NCBI GenBank assembly: GCA_015680685.1
Contig: MNCI01000627.1
Coordinates: 533,932-597,931 of the forward strand
DNA: 64,000 nt
Reading direction: 5' to 3'
From: Gnetum montanum
Lineage: Eukaryota; Streptophyta; Gnetopsida; Gnetales; Gnetaceae
Position 1 is the first letter of the stretch, and each line of letters starts with the position of its first letter. Positions 1-12,600 of this stretch are shown piece after piece. The position numbers and the translations under genes are program-made. Below the pieces are notes generated by a model. The model worked only from the letters and a program-made list of their open reading frames with translations. It had not been told where the DNA came from and did no database searches.

Positions 1-513
1 CTCATTGCTAGGCTAGAACGTGTGATAAGTACGACTTAGTTACGAGCACCCACGGGTGTGTACGGCTAGCTAAGGAATCAGCTACTTATCACACTTAAGC
101 TAAATAGGTGCCTCAGTACGACCACTTCGAGCACTTGCGTTACGTGTGGTGATCCCAGTAACGATTAGCGTTTGGTAAGCCACAGTTGCATAGTTCAGGG
201 TGTGTCCAGTAAGTGGGAACAGATGCTAACGCTAGTTAATTTAGACTTAGGACATTAGTTAGAGTTAGTTAGTTTCTCAACCCTTTTCCCGGATAGCTTA
301 GAAGATAAACCGAAAAATACCAAAAAAATCACATACCTCAGACTTGCTTAACCATACACCGTGACACTTACAAGTAAGCCTGGGAAGACAACGAACGATT
401 AACCCCAAGTGTTTCTTGTGGTGTTAAGGCATTTAGTCTGTGGAGTTCGACCGGATCACGCGTACACGCTCGTATTCATATGGTTGAGTGTAGGGGTACC
501 TCGCCACTCATCA
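1..513 (+). mobile_element. LTR 3' portion, TGATGA-family LTR retrotransposon
   Basis: The stretch matches 63100-63636 (acccacgggtgtgtacggct, the block around ggtgcctcagta, and the end gttgagtgtaggggtacctc). It ends CACTCATCA at 513, the same terminus as the reverse complement of the LTRs at 4010, 24441 and 37324. The next bases (ctaagcctaag) belong to the host repeat also found at 18471, so the LTR boundary is sharp. No primer-binding site follows, so this is the 3' LTR or a solo LTR of a + strand element; its start lies outside the window. Confidence 0.8.
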
Positions 514-3500
514 CTAAGCCTAAGACGACATTTCACTTAGAAAAAGCAACATAGCCCTTACCTTAAAATTGAGGAAATCAAGTTTTCACCTTGTATCAAC
601 ATAGTTGTGATGTCATAGCATATGATGTATTAATGTAAATGTGACAACACAACCAACCAATTTTCCTATAAATATAAGCAACATGTGGTGCATTTCTCAT
701 AGTTTTTAGTCTATAGTAGTGAGATTTATTGGCTTTAGAGGGAGCCACCTCATGATCAATGAGGTCTTACGTAGTGGAGGTTTTTGTTCTTTTGTGTTAA
801 GCATGACTTGATTGCGATTTTGCTGAGGTTGCAACTATGTTGTGATGATATTCTTCTTCTAGCATGGATTGAACATGACTTTGGTGTAGGTCATGCTTGG
901 TGCCAATAAAGACTAGAAATAACTACAACAACTAATTGCGACTAGGTCATAGGCTGTACTAGATTTTAAGTGCAAGCTAAGTGTTGATGTGATGCAATGA
1001 GCAAGAAGGTTTTGAGTTATGCTAGAGTAGCAACAGGTGGTTTTTGTCCATTACAAGTCTACTACAACTTGCAGTGAAGTTGAAAATATGCTTTTGTGTA
1101 GACTATAAGGGGACAACAGATATGGTGTAAGCAATGGAGTATCACCATAGGGATAATAGAGTATTATCATAGGGGTATGAGTCAATCGTAGGTTGGCTAC
1201 ATGCTAAAGAAAAGGCTAATGAATTATTTAAAAGGGGCCATGATGTAGTTGTAATAGGAATGCTAGTGCACTACGAGTAGTTGGCAATTTTTTTCATTTA
1301 ACTACAAGTCCACTGCAACTTGCAATGTTGTCAAAAAATTTGATGGTAATCACTCAAAGGATGTGAGGGCACCATGAGGGTGACACAACTCATGATTTTA
1401 CTATAGATAATTTTCCAAAACTTGAATTTTGAATGGAACTTATGCGTATCAACTTGATCTTGATTCCTCCTTCCAAGATTTTTTTGTTATGATCTATAGC
1501 AAAGATGAAAAGCCTAGAATGATGGGATTTTGAAGAGAAACCAAAAATTTCTAAGGTGTGGGATTTGTTTTGGTAACTCCATGGCTAAGATTTTGAGGAT
1601 GGAGTGTCCCCCCTTATTCTTGACTTAGGCTTAAATGGCTCATACCTATATGAGTAATTTGAGAGCAAAGAGAAATGGAAACTTGGCTTCATGGAACATG
1701 AGATTGCAAGCTTATCTTTTAATTGGTTTATGTTATAAATTAGAATAGGAATTAAAACAATACTAGAATGATAAAATGCTTGAAATAATGATATTGATAT
1801 AGGTGATATAACTAAGATGTTGAAATTGATGAAACCACTATTTTTTTTTAATTTTTTGCATACAAGAGAGAGATCTACTCATTTAACACTCAACTAGAGA
1901 GAGAACATCAAAATATTATAAAACTTGAGAGAGAGAAAATAACATATAAATGAAGAGAAATCATAAACTTCTATTGCTAGATTGAATAAAATGATGCATC
2001 AAGATAATGCCTCTTGAGAAGGTGCTTTTATAAGCACTCTTTACTTTGCTCCAAAATGGTGGTGGAGTTCCTCACATTCTCTCATATGATGACATGATTG
2101 GAGGTGGAGGTGCTTAAGAGCATCCTCCACATCTTGGGGAGTTCTCTCTTGTCTTGACTTTCTCTCACAACATAGAAATTTGCATAAATTTAGCTATTTA
2201 ATTTAATACATAAAATTAATTCTTTAGTGTTGTTAGATGCATTTCAATAGACTCACTAATTATTATCACTGTTGTTGTTAGTTTCTTGGGTAAGTGAATG
2301 CAAACCGCTTGCTAGGGTATTTTGTTAAAGTTTTGTATCCTTTGTTTCACTATTATTGGCTGAGTCATAGATCTATTGTATATTATATGATTAAATGTTT
2401 AAATCCAATTACCCCAAGAAGTTTTCTTTTTATCAATTATCATGCCTTTACAAGTATTTGATTTTGCATATTTTATTCTTTATGCACATTTAGTGATGTA
2501 TATTCAATCCTTATCATGCACATTTATTCTTTATTATGTACATTTAATTATGTATCTTTTTATTTTATTATGCATATGCGATTATATAATCTTCTATTCA
2601 TAAAGCAATCTAGAATCCTAACCCTAGACAATGCCCTTATTACTTTTTTTTTATTAAATTAGGATTTGAAATTCATTTTTAATCATAATTTAATATTGTG
2701 TAAATTAGATTTGTTAAGGGAGTACCTTAGGATGATGTCCTACCTAGAATCTAACCTTACCAATGTGTTTGACATGTTTGAAAACATAGGTTTGAACCTT
2801 AGTTCACTAAAATCGAAGTTACGATTCTTGCGATATCACACTTTCTAATTTGCTAGAATACTATAAATGTAAATGTAAGTGTAAATGTAAAAGCATGTTT
2901 GTGCAAAAATGTAAATATTACATGCACATACATATATGTATTATATGCATAACATTGACTGTTAAGGATGTTAGAAGTGAGGTTATTACCAAGACCCAAC
3001 CATGAGTAACTTGTTTGGGGTCACAAGGCTAATTCGATGATAATAGTAAGGTTATTTCAAGAGATGTTGGTAAGTCCCTTTGGCAATGAGGATAACCAAG
3101 ACCTAGACTTTGGAGATGCCTAGTTAAAATATACATTCTTTGGATTTTTGTTGAACAAATTTGTGATATTTTTGGACATTAAAATAATTTAAATGTTAAT
3201 TTGATGATAGTAGTGAGGCTATTTCACGATCTGATGGTTCATGTTGGCAGTGAGGATAACCAAGATCTAGCCTTCAAAGATGCCTGGATAAAATATACTT
3301 TCTTGCGATTTTTGAATATCTTTTGGATTTCTAGATTTCTTTTAGATAGTTGGAAAATTTGTGGCATTTTTGGACCTTGAAACATTTTTGAAGGTTTTAT
3401 TGGAAACCTTTACCTAGCCCATATCATGTGACTTTTGTCTCTAAACCTTTATGCTCTATGAAGAGGGAAATATAATAACTTTTCTTATTTGAGGGGTTCT

Positions 3501-4009
3501 GACTTCTCCATTTTGATGCAGAGTGCCCATAGTAGCTATAGAAAGACTAGAAGAGAGACATGGGAAAAAAGGTGGATCAATTTTGTACAAGATGGACCCT
3601 CTAAACTTAGAGAGTAATTTATGTATATTTTGTATTGTTGTAAAATGGAAGATTATACATGTTTTGGATATTTGACTCATGTACCTGTTTTTGTGAATAA
3701 ATAATAAAGTATGATAGAGTGAAATTTTCATATGTGTTGTTGGGATTGTGAGATTGCAAGGAGCATTTTTCATTTTGGTGTGAGCTATATGTTCAAAAAA
3801 TTTTAATATTATTCATTATATATTAAAATTTTATTTAATTATTATTTTTAATTTTTATTAATTAATTAGTACAGTTTAAACTTGAATATCTTTATTTCTA
3901 GATGTCTAATTTTAGCAAAATAAGTGTCATTGGGATTGTTATTTTGTGTACTATTTAATGATGCAATTAGTAAAATTTTTCAACATCTACAATTTTGTGG
4001 TTGTGTAAA
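514..4009. repeat. AT-rich host repeat, unclassified, with TATA-like site
   Basis: No coding gene is supported; open frames here are short and AT-rich. A TATA-like cctataaatataag lies at 665-678 and is kept in copy 2. Internal direct repeats of the type gataaccaagac(c)tag...gatgcctag occur at about 2960-3130 and 3220-3300, and a diverged relative lies at 38570-39000. The segment may be a very long LTR or a non-coding element body; the class was not determined. Confidence 0.55.
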
Positions 4010-4824
4010 TGATGAGTGGCGAGGTACCCCTACACTCAACCATACGAATATGAGCGTTTCATGCATGATCTGATCAAACTCTGTAGATGGGCTAGTTGTG
4101 GTATCTAGATAGTTACTCGTTGATTGCAGTTCGCTATCTTCCCACCTAGACTAGTATTTGCTTTATCACGTATGGTTTAGTCCAAAGTGAGGTGTATGAT
4201 GTGGTTTCTAATCTAGTGCTACTCCTCGAGGCAATGGAAAATAACTTTTAGTATGCTAGGAGGAAAAGGGAGAGAGAATCTAAGCTAGCCTAAGTGCGAT
4301 GAGCATCTGTTCCTTAATCATTCGTATACATCTTGGACCTTGTGCATGACTACTACTAGGATTACCAAGCGCATGTCCTAGGTACGCTACTGGGATACCA
4401 AGTAGTCACACTTGAATGCTCATGATTAAGTCGTACTCATTCCACGTTTAAGAAGTTTAAGGTGAAGATATATTAACTACGAAAGCAATCAATAACAATA
4501 ACAATTAAATAATTAAACTAAGTGCATGTTGCAATGATGAAGTAATCTTGGTCTTTATTTTCGGTCATGTGCATGTCCAAGTACGTCACACTTGAATAAA
4601 GGTGTTGTACAATTACAATCATCACACTGCAGGCATGCACTGGGGAAAAGGTTGAGAAAGACTAAAAATGAAAACCAACCTACTTTCATTGTGCGCCTAA
4701 GGTATATTTATAGGCCTGCATAGGAGCCACAATATCACATATACGATATCGCGAGCCAGGCCATGATATCGTGTATGCGATATCACATGTGCGATATTGT
4801 GACCTAATAAATCACGATTCATCA
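4010..4824 (-). mobile_element. 3' LTR of truncated element A (815 bp)
   Basis: In + coordinates the LTR runs TGATGAGTGGCG...CGATTCATCA, with inverted TGATGA/TCATCA ends, and is preceded by GTAAA (4005-4009) as in element B. On the - strand the promoter architecture is visible: an array of GATATC/GATATCGCG palindromes at about 4730-4805, then TATA (GGCCTATAAATATACC) at 4701-4716. A short G-rich tract (complement of taccccc, 4825-4831) sits next to the U3 end, as a polypurine tract would beside a 3' LTR. Confidence 0.88.
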
Positions 4825-4999
4825 TACCCCCATGACTGAATGAAAACTCATCCTCGAGTTAAACAAAAAGAGAACAAGCCCCATTGATTACATAGTGGAT
4901 AGACATGGGATTATTAATTAACTAGGGATTTATTCATGTTGTAGTGGAGAACTCAATAAAAAAAAATTAGGACACAACAAGAAATTACAAAATTACAAA

Positions 5000-7820
5000 A
5001 TTACAAAATTGCAAAATTGTAAACTTTATTTGGCTCATGTGGTTCCAGGTGGCAATGGCTCCTCCATGGGTCACTTCCCCTTGTCCCATGCTCCAGGTTT
5101 TGGAATTTGATGACTTTGAAGTAATGCCTAGAGCTTTTCCTCTTTCATTCAGGGATGCTATGTTGTCCATGCTTGATGCTCCAATGTTTGATGGAGTTGG
5201 CACCTCCCATGGACATGGTAGTTGTGGGAACATCTTATTTGATTTGACATACTAAGTTGCAAACAACTATTGTTCCTCGTCATAGGCTCTGGCTTTATCC
5301 ATGTACTCTTGAAAATCCATAAGCCATCGAGCCAACTCTACTGCGACATCTCTCTAGCCTTGGTAGCTAGTCTGTCAAAATTTGTGACTTCTAGCTTCTA
5401 CAACATTTTCTTGTGCTCCAAAAATTATGCTTCATATTTCGTGTAGGTGGTAGCTACCTGCTTCTCAAGCTCTATTCTCGGGCATCCTACTGTCAACATA
5501 GCTAGATTGGCATACCATAGGTTTACCAATTCCATGTACTCTGTGAGGTCTTAAATCTGCAGATCCCATATTTTAAGCTTTGCCTGGTGGGCAAATGCAT
5601 ATGTGTCTAATATGGCCCACCAATCAATGTGTTGAGCACGGAAAGTGTTATTGTGGGCCTTGGCCATATGGATCTCCTTTTCTATGACTTGCTTGTACAT
5701 TCCCACTTGGTCTCTAAAGTGCTCCTTTAACTTTTTATGCCGCTTGGATTCATTTTGCCACATGCTTATTTCAATGGCCATCTTCTAATGGATCACACGT
5801 ACCTCCTTCGTTGAGAGGGTTTGATTCTCTCTTCCCAAACAGTTCATGTCTTGGTTGACCTTGACCAATTTTTTTCATAATTGCTGAAAGTTTTTCTTAA
5901 GAACATTCTTTTGTTTCTCCACAGTGGTCAACCAAAGATTATCAGTAGCAAGCTGTTTATTTTCCTCTTGTAGGACATTGAGTGCCTTGGCATGCGTGTA
6001 GGTTTGCACTTGTGCCTTGGAGGAATCCCAGTTGGCCTTCTCTTTCTCCTCTGCCACTCTTTTATTGTCCACAAATAGTTTATTAAGCTGCTCTATCCTA
6101 AAAGTGTCTATCTGGTCTATGGGAACAAACTGAGATGGGTCCTGCTATGCAGCTTGTAGGGTGACAAGCCTCTTCTAGAGTCTTGTCAACTCTACTTCCA
6201 CGTGCTTGACCTTGATCTCTGCCATAACTAGCTTTCCTTTAGTGGAGATGAGGTCTGATTGTGCTGCTATGACATTCTTGGGGAATGTCAAACAAGGACG
6301 TCATTACTTGTCTTATTTGCAGCAATCAATCAAGGACATCCTCATGCTCTGCAGGAGTCATTGAGGGATTGGCCAGGGTTTAAGCATCTCATGCTTCTAT
6401 GAAATCTGCCAGTGGCACAACATGGACGTTGAGAGATTCTTTGATGTGGTCTGTGACCACTTCTGTAGCTCCTACTGCATCCTGGTGCTGCATGACCACC
6501 ACAGTGGCCCCTTCACCTGTTTCCAATTACACCTGAAAAGATGCAGCATTCTCTGAAATCTGTTGTGACCAATGAGTCTCCCCTCCTCCTGTTTGGATGG
6601 ACAACTCACCCCATGTGCGATGAATAGAAACTATGGACCGTACGATGTCATTGATGATGAGGAAGAGATTAGAATCATCATGACTTCTCCAATTGACTGT
6701 CTCAGCGATAGCCCTGAGGTGGCTCATCGATGACCGGTAATCCTGCGGTGGTGGCGATTGATCTTGCTGGCTTGTGTTGGGCCCTACTTCTTATTGTTGA
6801 CCATGCCTCATGCTTGGAAGTTGGCTAGGCTCTGTAGTTTAAGTGGAAATGGGCCCCTCCATCTATTCTTGCTCTTACTCTAGCTTTAGTGTCTCACCAG
6901 CACTTTTCTTTGGAGCTAGTGGCTTTAGTAGTTTCAGTGAATGAAGCATTCTGGACTCTTTTGAGGATGTCATTGGTGTATCCTAGAATACTAGCATGTT
7001 TGCATAACTTCCTGATGAGACAAGGAAAGGGCAACACGAACTTCCCTATCTTGCATTCTTCAAATCACCTTAAGATCTCCATGAGATATAGATGAGGAAC
7101 GTTAGCATTAGCCTTTCCCATCAATATCACACTTTCTCTTGTCGCATATGTCGAGATTTTTTTTAATCCTCTTGTGGGGAAGATGTGATAAGTGCCAATC
7201 TTGAAGTATATCCTTTCTTCTTGCGTCAACTCTCCATATGTCTTGTCTTCTTTACCGTACACCCTATTCAACTAAACCCTTCATGCATTAGCATCATAGT
7301 GAGTGGACAGGTGAGTAATTTTTGGTCCTATATTTGGAAGGTTCAACACTTTCAAGATGGCCTTGGAGAAAAAATCTATAGACACACCATAAATGTTGAT
7401 TGTGGTGCCTTCTTCCTTATTGTGCCAAAATTGGTACATTTCTCCTATGTTCCAGGCACCACTTTTAGAGAGGATAGGCCATAATGGAGACCCTTTGAGT
7501 TGGTCCCTAACAACCTCAGGAGTGAATTTCATGAAAGGTCTGAAGTTCAATTCCACGATCACTACAGCCAACATGAACTTTTCACGGATGGCCTAAACAC
7601 ACTCCGGGGGCAACGTGAGTTGTTGTCCCTGTTTAGGCATTGCAACTACTGCTCCTTCTGCCTATCCCAATTGTATAGTAGCAGGAGTCTCTTGATGGAT
7701 GCTAAATGATTGCACCTCCTCCTCGGTACGTTGTTCGGGAGATGCTTATCCTCTGCCTCTCATGGGTTGCTTAGACACACCTTGAGAGGATCCTTTTTAT
7801 TGTTCATGCTTTGGGGCCAT
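5000..7820 (-). pseudogene. Third ORF (post-pol) of element A, degenerate
   Basis: Reading leftwards from the ATG at 7820 (MAPKHEQ), the frame is broken by several stops but is clearly protein-derived. Fragments at 7281-7574 and 7065-7271 contain a conserved part, MYQFWHNKEEG then EERIYFKIGTYHIFPTRGLKK and the LPFPCLIRKLC block. The fragments at 5551-6072 form a Lys/Glu/Gln-rich coiled coil. The order is the same in element B (25430-28247) and region C (52300-54673). The LPFPCLI..LC block recalls, from memory, the 'putative plant transposon protein' region linked to Athila-like elements; that match is tentative. The position between pol and the 3' LTR is where Athila/Tat elements carry env-like or accessory ORFs. 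The start sits directly after an acceptor-like TTGCAG, so it may be a spliced second exon. Confidence 0.7.
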
Positions 7821-8309
7821 CTGCAATCACATGGGGTTAGTCATTAGTAAGGTTGCTTACCAAAATTAAGTTATACCTTACTTCTTGTCCTAATGAATTT
7901 GTCTCTTATTTCATGTGATTTAAAGTTAGGAATTTTTTATGAAAATGTCCCCAAAAGGTTTTAATATTTGGCCCTCTTTAATTAGGTGGCTTTACAATTT
8001 TAATTTCCTGATATAAGTGAGGAGATGAAGTTGTTTTTGGCATATATTTATCATTTTTGTATAATTAATTACCCTTGATAGTGTCCTTTGGGTGATGACG
8101 AATTTTGAAAAATTTGTGCATGATTCAAAGTGTACCCCTCCCTCATGACTAAGCTGAACACTCCAGGTTTAGATAGGTTAAAGTAGAACGAAAATTGGAG
8201 TGTTAGCGAGCAAGTTATGGCTGTTGGAATAAGAGATACACAAGTTGCAAGTTGTAGAAGAAAATTTGAAAAACTTCCCCATGTGAATAGTTGCAAATGA
8301 TGTTGACAT

Positions 8310-8385
8310 TCCTACGGGGGCCATATTTATAGTTTTTGGGGGATGCGATATCATGTTGGATGCAATATCGTGTCTTGTTTAAAGT
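8310..8385 (-). promoter_or_regulatory. Internal LTR-like promoter upstream of third ORF (element A)
   Basis: On the - strand two GATATC-type motifs (complement of gcgatatcatg and gcaatatcgtg, 8346-8374) precede a TATA box (CTATAAATATGG, complement of 8321-8332). This is the layout of the LTR U3, although the site is about 3.5 kb from the LTR. The third ORF starts about 500 bases downstream at 7820. The site is conserved in B (28743-28795). Promoter activity is inferred from the motifs only. The remainder, 8390-9022, shows no convincing coding sequence. Confidence 0.5.
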
Positions 8386-9022
8386 AGGGTACTTAGAAAA
8401 ATGGATAAATTTTTGAAATTCCTAACTCAAAAATGAAGGACTTGAAGTCGATGTAAAGGGTCTAGGGTAATATTGAGCAGGCGTGAAGGCACAAAAAGGA
8501 TAATGGTATAAAATATGGCAATCAAAGCCATGAAGAGTATGAGGAAAAAGGACATGTGTTGGTACATAGGAACGTTTGAACCAGAAGGATGATAAGGGAA
8601 AGAAGAATGTTGGTAGTGCAATGCGCGAAGGGTGTAAAATGATGTGAGGGTAATGTGGGACAAGTGCAAATTACAAAAGTCACACAAGTGGGTCCTCCCC
8701 AAAGCATCTTCTAACCTATAATGCCCTTACGTAACCACACCTTAAAATGTCCATAGGCACTAGAAGGGTTAAATGTAATCCACACCAGTTCCACAAAACA
8801 CACACATGTAGATACCACTGTGATAAGGTATGAATTCAATGCTACACAAGACACAAGTCACAAATTCATGAACAATGAGATGAGGTGAATTGTAGAAGGG
8901 ATTGCAGAGATTAGTACATGAGGTAATTGACTCAGGGCACAATGAATCCTCAGTGTAAGGCATGATTAATGTGTCATTAACCTGTCGCTCAAAACCAGGA
9001 CCAAGTCCATTCCTCTGATCAG

Positions 9023-9284
9023 TGTATGTCCATGGTGGTCTTGACTGTAGAATTGAATCAATTTTAAACGTCTTAACATAGATAATTAGGTAGATACGGT
9101 ATTCATCATTAACTATATGGGCTCTTGATAAACCTGCCCAAAATCTTCTGGCAACTACGAGCATATTGTATGATAATATGTTAGTAGCCTGCCTAATGTT
9201 TGCCAACAGATTGTACTGCAACTTTGTTGCAAACATCATTGGTGTCTCTTCGTTTTGCTGTAGGAAGAAAATGCAATAACACAA
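9023..9284 (-). other. Unique ORF segment next to duplication edge, unknown
   Basis: Immediately after the edge of duplication copy 1, a - strand frame stays open for about 87 codons. It has a balanced amino-acid composition (residues such as NEETPMMFATKL and RRFWAGLSRAHIVNDEYRIY) unlike the AT-rich shadow frames nearby. The frame then runs into element A sequence, so its 3' side is lost. I do not recognise the family. It could be a truncated gene exon, or chance. No splice-site-supported continuation was found on either side. Confidence 0.25.
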
Positions 9285-9696
9285 ATGAATGATCCATGCT
9301 GAGGTTCTACTGAAATTGCATTTACTCGGACGAAAATATTTTTAGTCATTTTGGTTTCAAAGCCTACCATTAATTTCTCAGCTTAGCATTCAATATCTAT
9401 TGAACTATTATTTCAACATTCTATATTAAGCTCACCCAAAAAAAATCAGAAAATCAGAAGAAAAGGAGATTAAAAAAAAAAGATAAAAAGTTTATTTCTC
9501 TAAATGCTAATTACACAACCAGTTAATCTTCTGCATTGGCGCTACACAGAAAATGTTATGTTTGATGTAAATATGTATTTTGCTGTTTTCAGTGGTTGCT
9601 GTGTGTTGATGTTGTACAAGTTTTATTAATGCTAAAACTACCTCTAAAACAAACATTGTTGCATTCAAATGAATAAATTGTCCCAAATGATTTCAG

Positions 9697-12600
9697 GTGG
9701 TCTAAAGCTAAACCTCTCCCTGGAGCTTCTCGTCTTATTAAACATCTATGGAAACACAAGGTGCCTATAGCGTTAGCATCTAATTCACCGAAGGATAATA
9801 TAGAAGCCAAACTTTCTTTTCAACCAGGTGGTTTTGTATTGTTAAATTCTATGTCCCTACTAGCAAGTTAGTTGTTAGTATCTATAGTTTTTCTTAAATT
9901 TGATATGAAATCCAGGATGGAAGGAGTCATTTAAATTCATTGTTGCTGGAGATGAAGTGAAGGAGGGAAAACCGTTTCCTGACATGTAAGTTGTTCAGGT
10001 TTTACCCTGCATGAATGCGTGCACTTTCTTATAATTTATAGTTATTTGGACAGGACATATAAAATTGCACATATTTTATTTATGAATGCAGATATATTGA
10101 AACAGCGAAGCAATTGCAGGCTGAACCTAGTAGCTGCCTTGTCATTGAAGATTCACTGTAATGCTATTGTACTTTGTAATTTTTGGATCCTTTTTATTGG
10201 AGGCTACCATTTGTTCAAGTTCATGTTTAATTTCTAGTAGCATTTGACTTAATATGTTAACAGTTATAGTATTTAACTTTTATCAATTAGGTTCAGGGTT
10301 CAAATTTACATATGCCACTTGGGGTCATAGACAATAGCTATAAAAACTATCATCAAATCACCTGCTTAGCCTAAGGGTCACAATAATTCAACGGGATAAA
10401 GCCAATGATGATGATGAATCTAGAGCAGTTGAGGTAATAGAACTACTTAAGGCAGTTGCGCATAGCTAAATCCATTAGCATAATACCTTTGTGTTCCTTT
10501 ATAAATACAATGTTTCTAAGGCTTTAATGTACCCCATTTGTACAAACATACCTGTCAAACTCATAGACGTTGGTTACTTTTCATCATCAGTTTCTGCATA
10601 TTTTGCGTGTATTGAGTAAACAGCTTAATTGAATGCCAAATATTGGAGTATGCCTGCTTTCATCTACGTTTAAAATTAATATTTTTGGGATTTTAAACAC
10701 CCATTTTGAGATTATGAGATGTTCTAAATGGCTGGAAATTTCATCCTGTCAAACTTTGTAACTGTATCTATTGATGTTTGTCAACCTTTGATTTTTTTCT
10801 TTGTTTGTTCCTTGGATAAATTAATCAATTACTATGAGCATTGATTATCATCCTCCTCATTGCAATTTGGGGGACATGATTTTTTTGCCTGATTAAATTC
10901 CTAAATCATTTCAAAAAATCTAATAAAATTGATAATGAGGGACGAAAGTTTTATGCATTTTCCCATAACTTTGGGAAATTTCATTATTTATACATTTCTC
11001 ATCAGAGATTTTCTCCCTGCTTTTATGAAGCCAAAACTGAATTTATTTTTTTACCTTAAAAAGACCTCATAATGTATTATTACACTTAAATCATACTGAA
11101 ACTTTTGTCAATTCAGTGGATATAAATTATTAGCAATTCATTAGCATCACCATCATTGCCTATATTCTATCAAACTTGGGTGACCTGTTTCAGTAGGCAA
11201 GTGATTTGATGATGATTTTATTTGTGGCCTGCTATCTATCTAAAACAAACCTGAACATGACTTTTTTGCAATAACCCCGTCTGGCATGTATCTTGGTATG
11301 ACCTGTTTAGATATCATCGTCATTTCTAGGAAACAAATCACAAGCCTTACTAACATGCTACCCTTTGATAACTTATTAGTAACTGTATCCCTTTATTTTT
11401 CAAGGATATTCAAATGAAACATGTAAGGAAGCTATGCAATGCACCTTCTAATCATGTCATTGAGACAATCAAACTGTTCTTTCTTTGCATGGGATGCACA
11501 TTCATCAACTTGTTTTAATTGTTAGGTAATCTGTATTGTTAGATGCAACTGACTTATGTGTGCAAGCGATCTTTAGCTTTTTTTTTTTTAATTTGTCCTA
11601 GGAGCTCAACATGTGATTATTGCAAATAAAATTTCTTCTTATCATTTGCATTACTTAGAAATTTTTACCGCACCCTCTTTCACCATCCAGCAAATTGAAA
11701 CTATATCAATCATGCTTTTCAATTACAGATTTTGAACTCATGCTTTTTCCCTTGTTAAAATAAACCATTTTCATAGTTTGAATTATTTCTTTGAAATTTT
11801 TACTTTTTGTGAGCTTTTTTTTTGGAGTATATACAAAAAAATTGACAACTAACGTCAGGCTCTAGCGGTAGCATATGTTTCATTAAGAGAGTTTATTTGT
11901 CATTAAAATTTTTTTTCTGTACATTCTTTATCTATTTCTATTATCTTTGATTCAAGCTTGGCCTGAATGTAATCGAACCAAATAGAATTGTTTGTTTCAC
12001 AGTATTATTGAAAATTTGTCTTCAGTTCAGGTGCCTTATCATTTATATTTGCTTCTAAGAGCATATAGAGCACTTCCAGTTAGTTTCAGATTATCATTCT
12101 ATTTTGTGTTACCATTATTATTGTTTTTGATAGCTTACGCAGTGGAACCTTGATCATGTCTCTCAGTTGATCTTTAAGATTCCAAGACTGCCCTGGTTCT
12201 ACCTAGACTTTTATCACATTTGTTAAACTGCACATTTATCTTGTAGGTGTTATTGCTGCACTCTAGATGCCAGTATTTTTAAAATTGCATTGTGTTAATT
12301 TTGGCATCTCCTATATGATCTTCATTTTGTGGTCTGTCATTATATCTGTTTTGTTAACGTCAATTTTCCATTTTGAACATTTGCAAAAGTAATCAAATTT
12401 TTACAACAGAGTTTGTTAACTTTTACTTCCCCTAAAGTTCAATGTCACATCATCTGCAAATAATAAAAACTTGCAAATACCTAGCCTAGTTTCACATAAT
12501 GGTCATCAGAGATCATTTTTGTTCATTCTTCTAATTAAAAAAAGGCCAAAGATTGTGGATAACAACTGGCAAACCTTCCTTTGCAAAAAAATCAAAATAA

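Larger units (their letters stand above)
514..9022. repeat. Large direct duplication, copy 1 (partner 18471-29356)
   Basis: Sequence from ctaagcctaag at 514 to cattcctctgatca at 9022 is collinear with 18471-29356. It includes the same LTR element inserted at the same base (GTAAA/TGATGAG), so duplication followed that insertion. Copy 1 lacks about 1.07 kb present in copy 2 (22322-23391) and the local duplication around the assembly gap. Differences are scattered, many of C/T or G/A type. At 9022 copy 1 stops inside element A and unrelated sequence begins. Confidence 0.9.

Noticed and set aside
8427-8707. Frames upstream of the internal promoter in element A
   Set aside because: Two frames overlap; the text is not conserved as protein in B, where the stretch is shorter by a non-codon length.
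10345-11240. Possible foldback element from inverted motifs in the riboflavin kinase intron
   Set aside because: Only about 24 of 33 bases agree and no target duplication was found, so it is mentioned within the intron entry but not called.
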